A program made the translations under genes and the position numbers. From the NCBI GenBank assembly GCA_025435555.1, contig JAIWWG010000079.1, positions 102,864-166,863 of the forward strand: a stretch of DNA of 64,000 nucleotides, in the 5' to 3' direction. Below, piece after piece: positions 22,790 to 34,379 of the stretch (position 1 is the first letter of the stretch; each line of letters begins with the position of its first letter). This DNA is from Chytriomyces cf. hyalinus JEL632. Taxonomy: Eukaryota; Chytridiomycota; Chytridiomycetes; Chytridiales; Chytriomycetaceae. The notes below the pieces were generated by a model that was not told where the DNA came from, did no database searches, and saw only the letters and a program-made list of their open reading frames with translations.

Positions 22790-25059
22790 CTATTGAAACG
22801 TCTTTGTGCATCCAGCAGGAATGTCCCGATTGTCCGTAAACATTGCCGCTCCAGGCGTACCTGGAGACGACGCGTTCACGCCCATTCCTCGCTTGGCAAA
22901 GCCGTTCCAAAGACTGCACGTGTACTTTCCGTTAAACATGGCCTGGTCGGCGGCGATGATGGCGTTTCTGGCTTGGATAAAGGTTGGGTTGCATGGCTGC
23001 ATTTTCATGCCGGCAATCATGAGTAGCATTAGGTCGCTGTTTCCAGTGTTGGATCCGGCGCTAGTCACGAGTTGCGATGCGGGAGTCTTTTGGCCGCCGG
23101 AAGTTGCGATCATGTTCCACATTCCCTCACTGCAAGATGAGAAGGTCAGAAACGGTTAAAATCAACACTTGAGCAGATTGTTCCAAAATACTCACAATAA
23201 CATGTTGCACCAGACTTCTCCAATATTGTGCACCTCATTCAACTGCGTCAAGCTCGAGTACATGAGCGGGTTCGTAGTAGTGCTAGTCGAGTACGGGAAG
23301 TTTCGCACTCCCTTCTGGTTATTGAGCACGTATGCACCCGTAATCACTGGAGTCGCGGCAGTGTTTGCGTCTGGGAGCGACACCATCAATCCAAACATGT
23401 CACTCCATCCTTCACCCATCCCACCCGATTCCAAAGTTTGCAAGCAGTTGGCGTTCGCAGGACCACCCGTCAAACGGTTGCTAAGCCCGTGCACGACTTC
23501 GTGGGCGACAACGTCGTTTTCTAAAGCGCCGTCTCTGTTGGGAGTGGCAGTGTTGAAAACGTACATTCTCATGAGTCCTGGTTGGCCATCAGGCTGATTG
23601 GAAGGAAATGCAGTTTAGTATTTTTTGTTATCAAATCCGTGGTGCTGAAACTTACGGGAGAAGCAAAGTTGGCATTGTTGACACCCGAACCATCCTGAGT
23701 GTTGGCAATAACTGGGTCATTTCCTTGCCCCCCCTTTCCATTATTTGTGATTTGAAAGTTTCCAGCATTCTCAGTGAATCCGTAATTGTACAAAATGTCA
23801 TGCATCGAGTTTGCAACATAAAACGCGTTGGTAGTCGCAGCGTCTCTGTTTGCGGGCAAAGTGGGTCCTTGAGTGGGATCAAATGTGGCCTGAAAGTTTT
23901 GGTTCGGGTCTTTTGGCCGTGGCAATGAAACAAGCGCTGCAATGGAGGCGGCATTGTTTGGGTTCGATTGAGCAATCACGTTGTTTCCGCTTAAATCTTT
24001 GTTGGCGTTTTGCCAACCGAATGGAGATGCTTGAAGGTTCCATGGGGATGTTACAACTGAGAAACCATTGTTGGGTCCTTGGGTGGGGCTCAATTGACCC
24101 ATGGGAATGACTTTGTATGTTGCGGCTGGGATGGCGGATCCTTGGGGAGGTTGTTGCTGCTGCTGCTGTTGAGTAGGACGCTGCTGCTGTTGCTGTTGTT
24201 GCTGATTTCTCTGCTGCCGTTTCGTCAAAGCACCGGACCCGAGTTCGTTTGTCGCGTCCGAGACCCAGTTGGCAGTTCCAACAATTTGTCCTGTCTGCGA
24301 ATTGACAAACGCATTTGCCCAATGATTCATGGAATCCATCATGTTAATGTTCAAATCCCATACAGGGACAACATTGTTGGGATCCGTCTGGTAAAACTTT
24401 TGCACGGCCTGGATTGGCTGGTTTGCAAATGAAGCACCGGAAACAACTGTACCAGCGTCCGTTGTAGAGACAGTCAACTTGTCGGCAGTCGAGAGACCCA
24501 TGGACTGCGCAAACATGAGTACGGCCTGGTCCGCTGGAATGGATGCGTCACGCTTGCTCATGGCGGCTTTGGCGCAGTCCAAAGCATCTTGGGAGGCAAA
24601 GCTTTGGTGGAAGGACATGATTTTGCCGTCTGTTCCAATGTTGACGTTTGTGACGGCGTTGGCGATAGGAAGGCCCATGAGCATTTGAGTGCCGTAGTAG
24701 TGCGTGATTCCAGACATGGAGCAAGTGTGCCTGATTTGGATTTTTGGTGTTAGCTTGAAGAAATGAGTTGTTTTAATGTGTGCATCAACTTACGCATCGC
24801 TCATTGCAAAGTCAGATTCGTTCATCCCAGTAACGGCCATGATATGGGTCGCTGCAACGCTCATGGCGTCGTCGGTGGACATTGCCGCACGTCTTGCGAG
24901 GCTGGATCCTGCGTGATCAATTGGCCCTGCCACGGCGTTGGGTTGGTAAAAGGCAGGCATGTCCATCATGGGTGGACGGGCAATGATTGGGATAGCGGCG
25001 CATTGAAGCACAGTAGCGGTTAAAGCAAAGATGCTGGCAAAGAAGGCAGGATTATGCAT
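22790..25059 (-). CDS. Fungalysin (M36 secreted metalloprotease), copy B
   Basis: Tandem paralogue of copy A. Four exons (25059-24794, 24730-23656, 23593-23196, 23129-22790) give about 692 residues. Exons 2 and 3 are exactly as long as in copy A (1075 and 398 nt), which shows descent from one duplication with frame-preserving change. It has a signal peptide at MHNPAFFASIFALTATVLQC, the active site HEVVHGLSNRLTGG, the ligand Glu in GMGEGWSD and the C-terminus PAGCTKTFQ. The exon 2 linker is a polyglutamine tract instead of copy A's Gly/Arg-rich text. Both copies should be secreted and active; differences in the linker and propeptide may alter processing. Confidence 0.95.
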
Positions 25060-25820
25060 TATGGGGTAGGTAGAAATATGCTGATGGTATTAGGGGGAAA
25101 TAAAGGGGAGGTTGCTGAGTTGTGGGTGGGGAGCAGAGCGGGAGTGGGTTTTAAGTAGCCATTTTGTGAAAGTGGGAATGAAGAAACGAGGAAATGAAAA
25201 GCGGGAAAATCGCTGTCACCAAAAGTCCAAAATTCATGAGGCAATGAGGAATGAACGACTTCTTGGACAGCTACCAATGAAAAAAGTGACCTGCATTAAA
25301 CAGTCGCGATTCATTTTCCAAGGTCTCGTTTTTATTGCTTGGCTGTGTTTAAAAGGGTTGGTTGCTTGTGTCAGGTTCGCGTGTGCTAGCGACAATGCTG
25401 CCATCCAGCACACCCTGCATAGCACAGACCAGGATCTACTCTCCGAAGCATTGGAATCATAGCTAGCTAGCGGTGACACTGGAGACTGTCATCTATCTCG
25501 CAACGGAAGGTTCACTTAGAGGTAGCCAATACGTACGGAATAGAATCTGCAACGCCGCCATCAGACTCTGCGTAACCAGTGTCCAACCAGCAGCAGACGT
25601 GTCACCCAACACGCCCTGGGTGAACAAAGATAAACAAAAACGGTTTTGAAAAGAAAGTTGACAATTTCTCGAAAGTTCCATAAATTCATAGTCCATGGTG
25701 AGGAACGCACCATGACCATCCACAACATTCTTCAAAAATAGGTACTTGAACGCCTGACCCGCATCCACTTCCGCATCACCCTCCCACCACAAACACTAAA
25801 CACTAAGCCTATCTGAACAA
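25060..25820. other. Divergent intergenic region, fungalysin B / DnaJ
   Basis: 761 bp between two divergent genes. Minus-strand frames at 25234-25479 and 25493-25792 show no recognisable domain and no clear splicing to neighbours. The region likely carries both promoters. Confidence 0.4.
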
Positions 25821-26930
25821 ATGCCAGACGCAATGGCCCCCTCATACTACGACATCCTGAAAGTACCCAAGTCCGCAACGGACGACGAGATCAAGAAAGC
25901 ATACCGCAAATTGGCCCTCAAATTCCATCCAGACAAGAACAATGGCGATGACACCAAGTTTAAAGAAGTCTCTGAAGCATATGAGGTGCTCAGTGACGCG
26001 AGCAAGAGAAAGACATATGACATGTTTGGTGAAGAAGGGCTTAAGCGTGGCGGTGGTGGTGGCGGCAGTAACGGGTTCAATGCGGCTGGCGGCGGTGGTG
26101 GGTTCCCTGCTTCTGGGTTCCCGTTTGGATCTATGCCTGGTGGGGCACAGTTTCACTTTCAAAGTTCTGGGCCAAGTGGGTTCACGCCGCGGTCTGCCGA
26201 TGATATCTTTAAACAGTTCTTTGGAGGCGCTTCTCCGTTTGGCAGCGGTGGCATGGGTGGAATGGGCATGGATATCGACAGTGAAGATGACGTTCGGAAC
26301 CCGTTTGGCGGGTACAGCAGTTCAGGCGGAAGCATCCCAGGCGGATTCCCGGGCCAAGCTCCTCGACCGAGACAAACGCAAAAGGGAGGCAAGCCGGATG
26401 CTGTGCGAAAAGACCTTCCCTTGTCGCTCGAAGAACTGTACACGGGTGTCACAAAGAAACTCAAAATCACTCGCAAGACAATCAACCTGGGCTCATCAGA
26501 AAAAGTGGTTGAGATCACCGTGACGCCTGGATGGAAGGCTGGCACAAAGATCACGTTCCCGGCGGAGGGAGATGAAGTGCAGCAGGGCGTGTTCCAAGAC
26601 ATCGAATTTGTTGTGCAAGAGCGAGCGCATCCAATCTTTACGCGCGAGGGCAACGATCTCAAGTGCACTGTTGACGTGGACTTGGTGGACGTCCTGACCA
26701 ACAATACCAACACTAAAACGATCAAGTCGCTGGACGGGCGCACGCTTACCGTTGACATTGGAATCATGCGCAACACCAACGAGTTTCGGTTCGTTGTCGG
26801 CGAAGGAATGCCAAACAGCAAAACTGGGAAAAAGGGCGACCTGATCGTGTCCTTTAACGTGAAACTACCCACGCTCAACGATGCGCAAAAGAAGGATGCG
26901 CGCAAGCTGCTTGTTCCTTCCAGCTTATAA
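25821..26930 (+). CDS. Class II DnaJ/Hsp40 co-chaperone (Sis1/DNAJB type)
   Basis: Stimulates Hsp70 ATPase and delivers unfolded clients in the cytosol or nucleus. A single exon encodes 369 residues. The J-domain spans about residues 6-72, with HPD in LKFHPDKN. A Gly/Phe-rich region with [14 protein letters not shown] and further Gly runs follows to about 190. Two beta-rich substrate-binding domains ([21 protein letters not shown] to the end) complete it. There is no Cys-rich zinc domain, which excludes class I. The start at 25821 gives [15 protein letters not shown]; the Met at 25833 is an alternative. It is convergent with the dioxygenase gene downstream. Confidence 0.93.
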   Translation: MPDAMAPSYYDILKVPKSATDDEIKKAYRKLALKFHPDKNNGDDTKFKEVSEAYEVLSDASKRKTYDMFGEEGLKRGGGGGGSNGFNAAGGGGGFPASGFPFGSMPGGAQFHFQSSGPSGFTPRSADDIFKQFFGGASPFGSGGMGGMGMDIDSEDDVRNPFGGYSSSGGSIPGGFPGQAPRPRQTQKGGKPDAVRKDLPLSLEELYTGVTKKLKITRKTINLGSSEKVVEITVTPGWKAGTKITFPAEGDEVQQGVFQDIEFVVQERAHPIFTREGNDLKCTVDVDLVDVLTNNTNTKTIKSLDGRTLTVDIGIMRNTNEFRFVVGEGMPNSKTGKKGDLIVSFNVKLPTLNDAQKKDARKLLVPSSL

Positions 26931-27162
26931 TGCCTGATTCTTTTTTAAATACTCTATTTTGGGGGGGGCGGGTGTAATTTTGCCCTTATACGTAGCATAG
27001 TTTCCACTTCCGGTGTACATGAATAAACGGGCGGTCAAGAGAGACCGAGTTTCTTTGCAAACCCTTCTGCAACAGTTATCAGCTCATTAAGCAGCGGGAT
27101 GTATTTTATTTGGCGTTTACAATTATGGACTGATTGAGCACTGCGGACATTTAAAAATAAAA

Positions 27163-28263
27163 CTACTGAGAGTAACCAAGGTCCTTTCCTTCGTTCGAGT
27201 TTGCGAGACTAATCAAGTTGGCGTACAACGGGAGCAGCCTGGCTGGCAGTGTTTCCTTGAACCGCTCCTCCCTCATCCACTTGACACCGTGTTGAAGAAT
27301 GTTTCTCGCACGGTGAGGACCCCCCTTCACAGTTCCCATACACCCGTGAAGCGTGGCGCGTTTCTTGGATTTGTCATACACAGCGCGGTGCATGATGTTG
27401 TTGTTGTAGAAGACAGTCTGTCCAGCCTTCAAGTGCACAGCGATCGCGCCTGGCATTTCAAGGCTGAGTGGTTCGTTGATATTAATGTCCCTCTCCTCCT
27501 TTGTACGGATGCGGTTGTGCGATTTGGGGATAATGTACAGACAAGAGTCGTCGTAGAGGGCAGTATTCCATTGGGTTCCGTAGTGTGGGATCGAGAGACG
27601 CTCGATCTCTTCTTCGGCTTCGACTTCGGGGCGGACATCGTCTCGGTGCCATTCGAGGCAAAAGTCCTTGTGCTCGGGGTTGATGAGCAAGTTGAAGAGT
27701 TCTGTTGAATGGGAATAGTTGGCTTTGTGTTTGGATCATGTGTTGGGAGTGCACTAACCCAGCTGCAGTTCTGGCTCTTTGGACTCGAGAATCTCGCAGA
27801 CAGCGTCCAGCAGCTTGTCGGATCCGTACCACTTTGCAAACTCGGGTTCGTGCATGTCCGGGTGCATAATGTGCTGGACACCCCAGCAGTCCTCCGCCTC
27901 CTCTCCCCATGGAGGGAACTGGACACCGACGACCTGTAACCCCCAGTGACAGTTAGGCACACTGCATTCGGACACGGCGATCTATAAACAAGAAGAACAA
28001 ACCCGTCTCAGCTTCCACTCGCCGTTGCGTGCTTTTGCAACAGCTCTGTCGCAGGCATCACGCAAGGTGATCATCTGCTCGTCGGATACGAGTCCGTCCA
28101 TGACAACGTAGCCATCCTCGTCGAGACGCTGTTTGATGCTGCGAGGATCGGTGTTGGCATAGGTGGAGTGGGACACTGTCTTGGTGGTTGTTGTGGCTGT
28201 GCCGTCAACGGCAACGCTTGTTGAGGTGGTTTTAGTTGTGGTGGTGGTCTTTGTGACTGGCAT
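27163..28263 (-). CDS. PhyH-type Fe(II)/2-oxoglutarate dioxygenase
   Basis: Phytanoyl-CoA dioxygenase family: couples 2-oxoglutarate decarboxylation to hydroxylation of a lipid-like or other small substrate, unknown here. Three exons (28263-28003, 27933-27759, 27701-27163) give about 324 residues. The iron ligands are visible as WHRDD (His and Asp) and MHRAVY (distal His), with Arg in the following RATLHG segment. The core VVGVQFPPWGEE and WGVQHIMHP is typical of fungal members. The N-terminus is unusual: MPVTKTTTTTKTTSTSVAV, threonine-rich, and shared in style with the divergent oxidoreductase 213 bp away. There is no obvious PTS1 at the C-terminus (LGYSQ). Confidence 0.88.
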
Positions 28264-28476
28264 GTGAGTGTTGGACGTTAAGGTGGCGCGCGTGAGGGTC
28301 CTTTTTATAGGTGCGGTGAGTGCGGAGGGGCGGAATGACTGCTCCGGCTGATCCAAAATCACCACTTTTTCAACTTTAGTTTTTGAGCCTCACGATCAAA
28401 CCGCGGAAGCTGCGATCCGGCTTTCCGTCTATTTTGGATATTTGGACATCGAAAGTGAGTACGAGCTGCGCTGCGA
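28264..28476. promoter_or_regulatory. Bidirectional promoter region
   Basis: 213 bp separate the start codons of the divergent dioxygenase and oxidoreductase genes, so the two probably share control elements. Perfect inverted arms atccaaaat (28351-28359) and attttggat (28431-28439) lie inside. Whether they bind a regulator is unknown. Confidence 0.45.
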
Positions 28477-29952
28477 ATGCCTTTCAAAACTACGACAACA
28501 ACAACGAAGACTCACGTTGCTGTCGCCGGCGCCGTAAAGACCACAACTACAACAACTACAACAACTACCACGCGCACTGCTCCCATGGCCACCTCTGACA
28601 CCAACTCATTGCTCACCTGGGGCGTCCTCGGCACCGGCGGCATCGCAGGCAAGGTCCTCACTGTCGGCATCAGGCGGGCTGGGCACACTGTGCTGGCTGT
28701 TGGATCTCGCAGCGCAGCCTCGGCACAGGCGTTTGCGGACAAGTTTGCAATTACAAAGGCGTATGGATCGTACCAGGAAGTGTTGGACGATGGCGAGGTT
28801 CGTTGTTGCGCGGTTGTTGTTGATAAAGCAAAGTGTCTCACGCAGTTGCGGCACAGATCGACGCAGTGTACATTGCCCTTCCAAGCGCTCTGCACAAAGA
28901 ATGGACCCTGAAAGCGGCGAAGGTTTGCCGTACTTGAATCAACCCAGATCACATCAAACTACCCCACTCATATCATATCATATCATCAAACAAAACAGGC
29001 AAAGAAACACATTCTCTGCGAAAAACCCGTAGCGCCATTCACTCAGGACGTTGTGGAGATGGTCGATGCGTGCAAAGCCGCAGGCGTTGTCTTTTTGGAC
29101 GGCACCTTTTTCAAGCACCACCCACGCAACAAACTGATCAAGGACATGGTCGATGCGGGTGACTTGGGCGACGTGTCGAGTGTGTTTTCGCAGTTTTCGT
29201 GCGATGCGCGCGACATGGCGGCCGATGCAATTCGGCACAGGCCAGCCATGGAGCGAACTGGGGTGAGACTCTTGTTTTCATTGGGTTTCGATGAATGCAG
29301 TGTGAGTGTTGATCTACTTTTCTGATGACAGGCGCTGGGCGATATGGGATGGTACACCATTCGCTTCGGGCTTCACATTTACGGATACGAGCTGCCGGAA
29401 CGAGTGATTGGAACCATTGTCAAGAGACACCCTGAGACGGGTGCATGCACTCATTTTATCGGACAATTGCATTTCGCAAACGTAAGCGATATTGAAGCTT
29501 GCAGCAGTCAAGTTTCTTTCTTGCGCGCTCACTCACTCAGTCACTCACTCACATCCGCAACATAACAGAACCGAATCGCGTTGTTCGACACATCGTTTGC
29601 CCAAGCCGACTCTCAACGTACACACATCAGCGGCACAAAAGCCATCCTCGCCCTCGACGACGCCTTTGTCCCTTGGAAAGGTCTCATTGACATGAATAAC
29701 CCTTCCGCGTTTATTGCGCCACTTCAAGACACGTTCGAAATCAGCACCAAAGCTGGAGTTTGGGAAACGCGATCAGTTGCCATGCATGGTGTTGTTGAGG
29801 AGGTGATGATGGTCCGGGATCTTGCTGCGTGTGTGGATGGAACCAAGAGTTGGGAGGCTTGGGCGGAGGAGACGATGGTGATTCATCGCGTGATTGATGC
29901 GCTTTGGGAGAGTGCAGAGTTGGGGAGTGTGCCTGTGGTTGTGAAGAAATGA
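28477..29952 (+). CDS. Gfo/Idh/MocA-family NAD(P)-dependent oxidoreductase
   Basis: Five exons (28477-28797, 28857-28922, 28999-29262, 29332-29481, 29569-29952) give about 394 residues. The nucleotide-binding Rossmann start is WGVLGTGGIAGKV, followed by AVGSRSAASAQAFA, IDAVYIALPSALHKEW and HILCEKPVAPF; the last carries the EKP motif with the catalytic-type Lys of this family. The C-terminal alpha/beta domain follows (GALGDMGWY, LDDAFVPWKG). Known relatives include dimeric dihydrodiol and D-xylose dehydrogenases; the substrate here is unknown. The leader MPFKTTTTTTKTHVAVAGAV is Thr-rich like the divergent partner. An internal Met (MATSDTNSLL) could be the family's usual start. Confidence 0.9.
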
Positions 29953-30170
29953 CCTTGAGGGGACTTTTGTGTTTAAGGATGTTGGGTTGGAGCGAGTAAA
30001 TAAAATGCCCGACTTGTGTGCAGTAAGTGTGCTGTGGTGGGTGTTACACGCGGCTGTGGTGTTGTGGTTGTTGTTGTTTGGAAGCGGATTCCGGCTTTAC
30101 CACAAACTCGTCACGCGGAAAGAATAAAAAGAAGCAATTCCAAAATATTCGAAATATACTGCAAATAAAA

Positions 30171-32992
30171 ATGAGCGAATATCGAGGCACGTTCCGGTCC
30201 GCCAATACCGCAAAGAGTGTCCACGCCAGCCACGACCAGCTCGACTGGAACAACCTCAACGGCCCCAAATCGGTTTGGCCTCACCCGCTTTTCTTATTTC
30301 TCAACATACTGAGATAAGTGAAACCACCCTCTCCAGATGGGCAGCCGCTCCTTCTCCACCCACACACCGCTCTATGGCTCCAAACGAGATCTATGGGAAC
30401 TCTCCACGAAAACACCCACATCGACAACCGCCGCGTCCGGAACAGCCGGAACAGCTTCGGAAAAACCCGTGAGCAAGTCCAGCGCATTCTTTGACACTTC
30501 GCACGCAGTCTCGCGACCATACGTATCTAACGCTGCTGCCCCCGTTAAAGCCAAGTCTGTCCCCGGAAACGATATTTTCGCAATCAGTCACGTTGTGTCG
30601 AAACCAACTAGTAAAATGACGGACGCTGAGCTTGAAGACCTCACGCGTCCGAAAGACAATTATTCCTATGCGGATCGGTATCGGAGTACGTCTAGTGCGC
30701 GGGAAGAGCAAGCGCCGTTGCCTCCTGTTGACGACAGTGTGGATCAGAGGCCGGTTCAGCCACGCGGGGATTCTTTTAACCGATATGATGTTCCATTTGC
30801 GAGCGCTGGTGGTTCTGGTTCTTCGGATCGGTTTCTTCCTGTTCAAGTTCCTGTAAAGGGTCCTCAAGATTTGGTTGAGCGGCCGCGCGGATTTGTGGAT
30901 CTGGAAGAAGTGTTGCCGCAGTTGCAGCGGAAACCGTTTCATGCGGCGAATGCGGACTCGGCTGCATCCGCACCGAAAAAAAGTTTCAGTCATCCGAATC
31001 CAATCACGATCCCAATGTCGTCGGGAACTTCGCCTAACTCTCCCACTCCAACGGCAAATCAGGGGAAATCCAATTTGAGGAAAAATTTAGTCAACACGGA
31101 AGCTTCTTCGAACGGCCCAACATTTCCTAGCGCAATTATTACTTCTGGCCATGCTGCAAAGTCTAAACCTCGTGAAGGAACCACCTACACCGATTCTGAA
31201 AACACTCAGAATGGTAACATATCGCACGAATCCTCCATGTCATCACTAGAAGTGCAAGAAACAAATCCACCCAATCTTCAACTCACATTCCTCCCGCTCG
31301 TGAAAAACTTTCTCGGAAACGGGCGATATGCGAAAGTGTATTTGGCCCATTATACGCTTCTCGACGAAGATCGCACGACACCCACCACTTTGAACCCGTC
31401 TCCAAACTTTCCGTTACCTCCGCAGCCTTTGACACTGATTCAAAACGGGAAATCTCGGCAAATTTCTGGAGGTCGACGTGCGAATGGAATGACCATTACA
31501 ACCTCAACATCTGCGACTGTCGATGATCCTGTCAGTGCCCCATGTGCCGTGAAGCAAATGCATGCGACGCGCGAGTGTTTCGATATCGCGAGGACAGAAG
31601 CGCGCATTTTAAGGCTTCTTTCGGGACACCCAAACATTATTCAGTTGATTGGAACAACGAGTGAAGATGCGCTTGTCGAAAAAAATGGGGGTATGGTTGC
31701 GACACCGACTTCGAGCCGTGGGAGGGCGAGTCGCTACAGTAATGCCAAGAACCGGGGTGGCGGCGATGATGATGTGGATTTCTTTGACCATGGTAGTGAC
31801 GACGATGAAGATGAAGAGGAGGAAGGCATTCCTCGCATGTTGTTGGTTTTGGAGCTTGCGCCGTGGGGAACCATGATGGATTATATTGCCAGTGTTCAGA
31901 GTGAAGGGGTGGGGCAAGGGTTGTGGATGAAGTGGGCAAAGGAACTTGCCAGCGCGATTGATTATGTGCATTCTTTTGGATTCGTACATCATGATGTGAA
32001 GCCGCATAACTGTTTGGTAAGGATTTATTATGTGGTTTGCCTTCGAAATGTTGCTGAACTTCATTCTTTTTTCCAGCTGACGGAAGAAAAATATTTAAAA
32101 CTAGCCGACTTTGGAAACTCGCTCCCAGTGGAAGGATTTCAGCCACCCAAATTAGGGCCTCTGTTTTCACCCGACTCGCTCACGTGCGAGCCTTCAGACT
32201 ACCTTGTTGACAAGCAAACCATGAGCCCGACACTTTCAGTCCATAACCCAATTTCTCGCGAAAATAGCGGATTAAGCGATGCTTCGCAACAGCAGAACCC
32301 GCTACGCGTGGGCTCTGTGACTGCGGGAAGTTTGTCGCCAATGGGGTTTGTCGAAAAGTTTAAAACGGATCTCGAAAATGCGTCCATACGCAGCTCGCGC
32401 ACGGGTAGTTTGACGGATGGATTAGGTCGAGGCACTCAAGCGTATATGGCACCCGAGATGTGTACGTAGCTTTTTCAAAATTTGTCGAACAATGTGCTGT
32501 GTTCAGCTGAACGATGCAACAGTTATGAGCACACCCATGAAATCAACGGGAGAATATAGTTTCCCAGTAGACCTTTACGCGATCGGAGCGACCCTTTTTG
32601 TGGCAGCAACGGGTCAATCCCCCTTTACATTGGCTCCTAGCAGTGTATACATGATGATGGGAATCCGCCGGGGATTTTGGATGTCTGGTCTTCAACCTGG
32701 AATCGGTACGCTTGGTCCAGATGTTTCGCGCTCCAGTCTCGCAAATGGTGCACATATGCGCCGATCACTTTGCAGCGGAGGAGATCATGCTAGTCCTGGT
32801 GGAGTTTGGCGCAACCGGTGGTTACAAGACGGAGCAAGTGTTTCTGGTGGACAAGGTGTCATCAAGTTTGGGAATGGGGACGCGCTTGATTCAGAAGCTG
32901 TGCGGATCATGTGTGCGTGTTTGGAGTTGGATGGGAGTGTGAGACCAACTGCGAGAGAGTTGGTTGTTTGGTTAGGTACGCTGGGGTTGTGA
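30171..32992 (+). CDS. Large Ser/Thr protein kinase
   Basis: Four exons (30171-30272, 30337-32016, 32077-32461, 32523-32992) give about 878 residues. The first 310 or so residues are disordered, Ser/Pro-rich and basic. The kinase domain begins at FLGNGRYAKVYLA. Visible motifs are the VAVK-type Lys (CAVKQMHATRE), the C-helix Glu (ARTEARILRLL), the catalytic loop VHHDVKPHN (His in place of Arg in HRD) and LADFGNS (DFG). The APE motif is GTQAYMAPEM, then PVDLYAIGATLF. A long insert with an acidic run (DDDVDFFDHGSDDDEDEEEE) splits the N-lobe and another splits the activation segment. The DFG and APE are about 110 residues apart, which is unusual. No orthologue is named. Confidence 0.85.
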
Positions 32993-33194
32993 TTTCCTTC
33001 TGGAGTTTTTCCCCAGGCTCTAGCTGCTTCCTCTTTCTCCTTTTCACCCTGCGTGTAAATATTAAATGTGTAATGCATAGTTGAAAAAACGTGTTCTTAT
33101 TCAACAAAAGGGGCTGAACATATCACACAACGACAGGTTTTAACAAAGTCGGAATGGCGAACTGGGAAAAATCACCTGAAGACCAGCCTTTGCT

Positions 33195-33400
33195 ATGCAG
33201 GAACCACTGCTAAACACTGTCTGCACGCGGGACACCGATGCACCACATCATTGCACCGCGGCGCACACCGCGGAACAGAGACACACAGGGGAACACAGGA
33301 GCACAATCCCCACCCAGTTTGGCACAAAGTCCATGCAGTTAGACACAGGAACACGCTGGTCAGGTACGTCAGACTGGTTTTTTGCCTACCACACCTGTCA
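33195..33400 (-). pseudogene. Duplicated last exon of the LITAF gene
   Basis: On minus this segment closely matches exon 2 of the LITAF gene at 33662-33807. Shared text includes YLTS.FLCL, CAPRC, HRCP.CR.CLAVVPA and the same TAG stop. An insertion adds residues between the two Cys parts. An acceptor-like aaaccag precedes it. Upstream, 33440-33460 also resembles the end of exon 1 (gtcgttgag), but the start codon and first CPxC are missing. It is a partial tandem copy, open but probably not a complete gene. Confidence 0.6.
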
Positions 33401-33661
33401 AACTAATTGAAAAATCAAATGAAAAAGGTAAAGAACGTAACCTTCAGGCTCCTCAACGACTGGCGGTGGGAAAACGAAGAGTGGAAGCCGTTGCGTGCAA
33501 GCGTCGAAGGCGCCTCTATACCTCAATTCGACGCCAGAATTTGTGACTTAAACGGTCTTTATTCTCCGATATTTCTGGTGCCTTTGAATATTTTGAACAC
33601 GGTAACCGGAGTCAGAATGGCCAACTACAAAATAATCCGCTGAAGAAAGGCTGGTCTGTTG

Positions 33662-34231
33662 CTATGCCGGAACCACCGCCAAACACCGTCTGCACCCGGG
33701 GCACCGATGCACCTGGTCCTGGCAACGCGGCGCACACAGTGGGACAAAGAAGCACAGTCCACACCCAATTAGACACAAGAACGCGCTCGTCAAGTACGCC
33801 AGACAACCTGTTTTTGCCCAGATATATGAATAAAAATGATTTATAAAAAAAAAAAAAAGAAAGAAGAAGAAGAACAAACCAGGAGCATTCTCAACGACCG
33901 TAACCACATTCGCAGCGCAAAAGGGGCAAAACATTAAGACAGATTCAGTGGTATCAACGACCAAGACATGCGGCTGTGGCACTGAAGATTGATTGGACGT
34001 TGAGGACGTGAATGTGAGGACTGTGGATGCTGATGCAGGGAAGCCTGTTTGATGGCTGTGGGTGTGTTGCTGGTGGATGTGGACTGAATGGGTTGAGTGT
34101 GGCTGTGGCGGCAGTGTCTGTGCATTCGCTGTGGACGAGCCTTGTTGGTTCTGCTGATCGGTAGAAGAGGACTGCGAGGAAGCCGTGTAAGCAGGCGGGT
34201 CTGACAGAAGAGGTTGCTTCTCGGTGGTCAT
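33662..34231 (-). CDS. LITAF-domain membrane protein
   Basis: Two exons (34231-33880, 33807-33662) give about 165 residues. The N-terminus is proline-, serine- and glutamine-rich with PPAY, a typical WW/NEDD4-binding motif. The LITAF domain has the first zinc half MFCPFCAANVVTVVE, a hydrophobic membrane-inserting stretch (CLAYLTSAFLCLIGCGLCFF) and the second half HRCPGCRRCLAVV. LITAF proteins sit on the cytosolic face of endosomes and lysosomes and act in trafficking. The 72-nt intron is a multiple of three, so unspliced RNA would stay open. It is convergent with the kinase. Confidence 0.88.
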   Translation of the reverse strand: MTTEKQPLLSDPPAYTASSQSSSTDQQNQQGSSTANAQTLPPQPHSTHSVHIHQQHTHSHQTGFPASASTVLTFTSSTSNQSSVPQPHVLVVDTTESVLMFCPFCAANVVTVVENAPGLFFFFFLFFFFINHFYSYIWAKTGCLAYLTSAFLCLIGCGLCFFVPLCAPRCQDQVHRCPGCRRCLAVVPA

Positions 34232-34379
34232 GGATGGTTGATTTGAGGATGCTTTTTTTTTTTAAATTTTTTGAACACCAGGCCCCACGATTCAAGTGGA
34301 CATCGTGGAACATCAGCGACTGCAAAAACACGCGCATCTCCGGCTGTGACAGATCCGCGTCAAGTCCCGCTTGACTCAC

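Noticed and set aside
27983-28002. 21-nt intron in the dioxygenase gene
   Set aside because: A 21-nt intron would keep frame but is too short to splice; the 69-nt intron gives the family's conserved KLRRVVGVQFPPW join.
29520-29560. CACT-rich repeat as a CRISPR-like or regulatory array
   Set aside because: It is a short simple repeat inside intron 4 of the oxidoreductase gene with no spacers.
30391-30993. 200-codon minus frame opposite the kinase N-terminus
   Set aside because: Arg-rich shadow of a Ser/Pro-rich coding segment; no motif and no start context.
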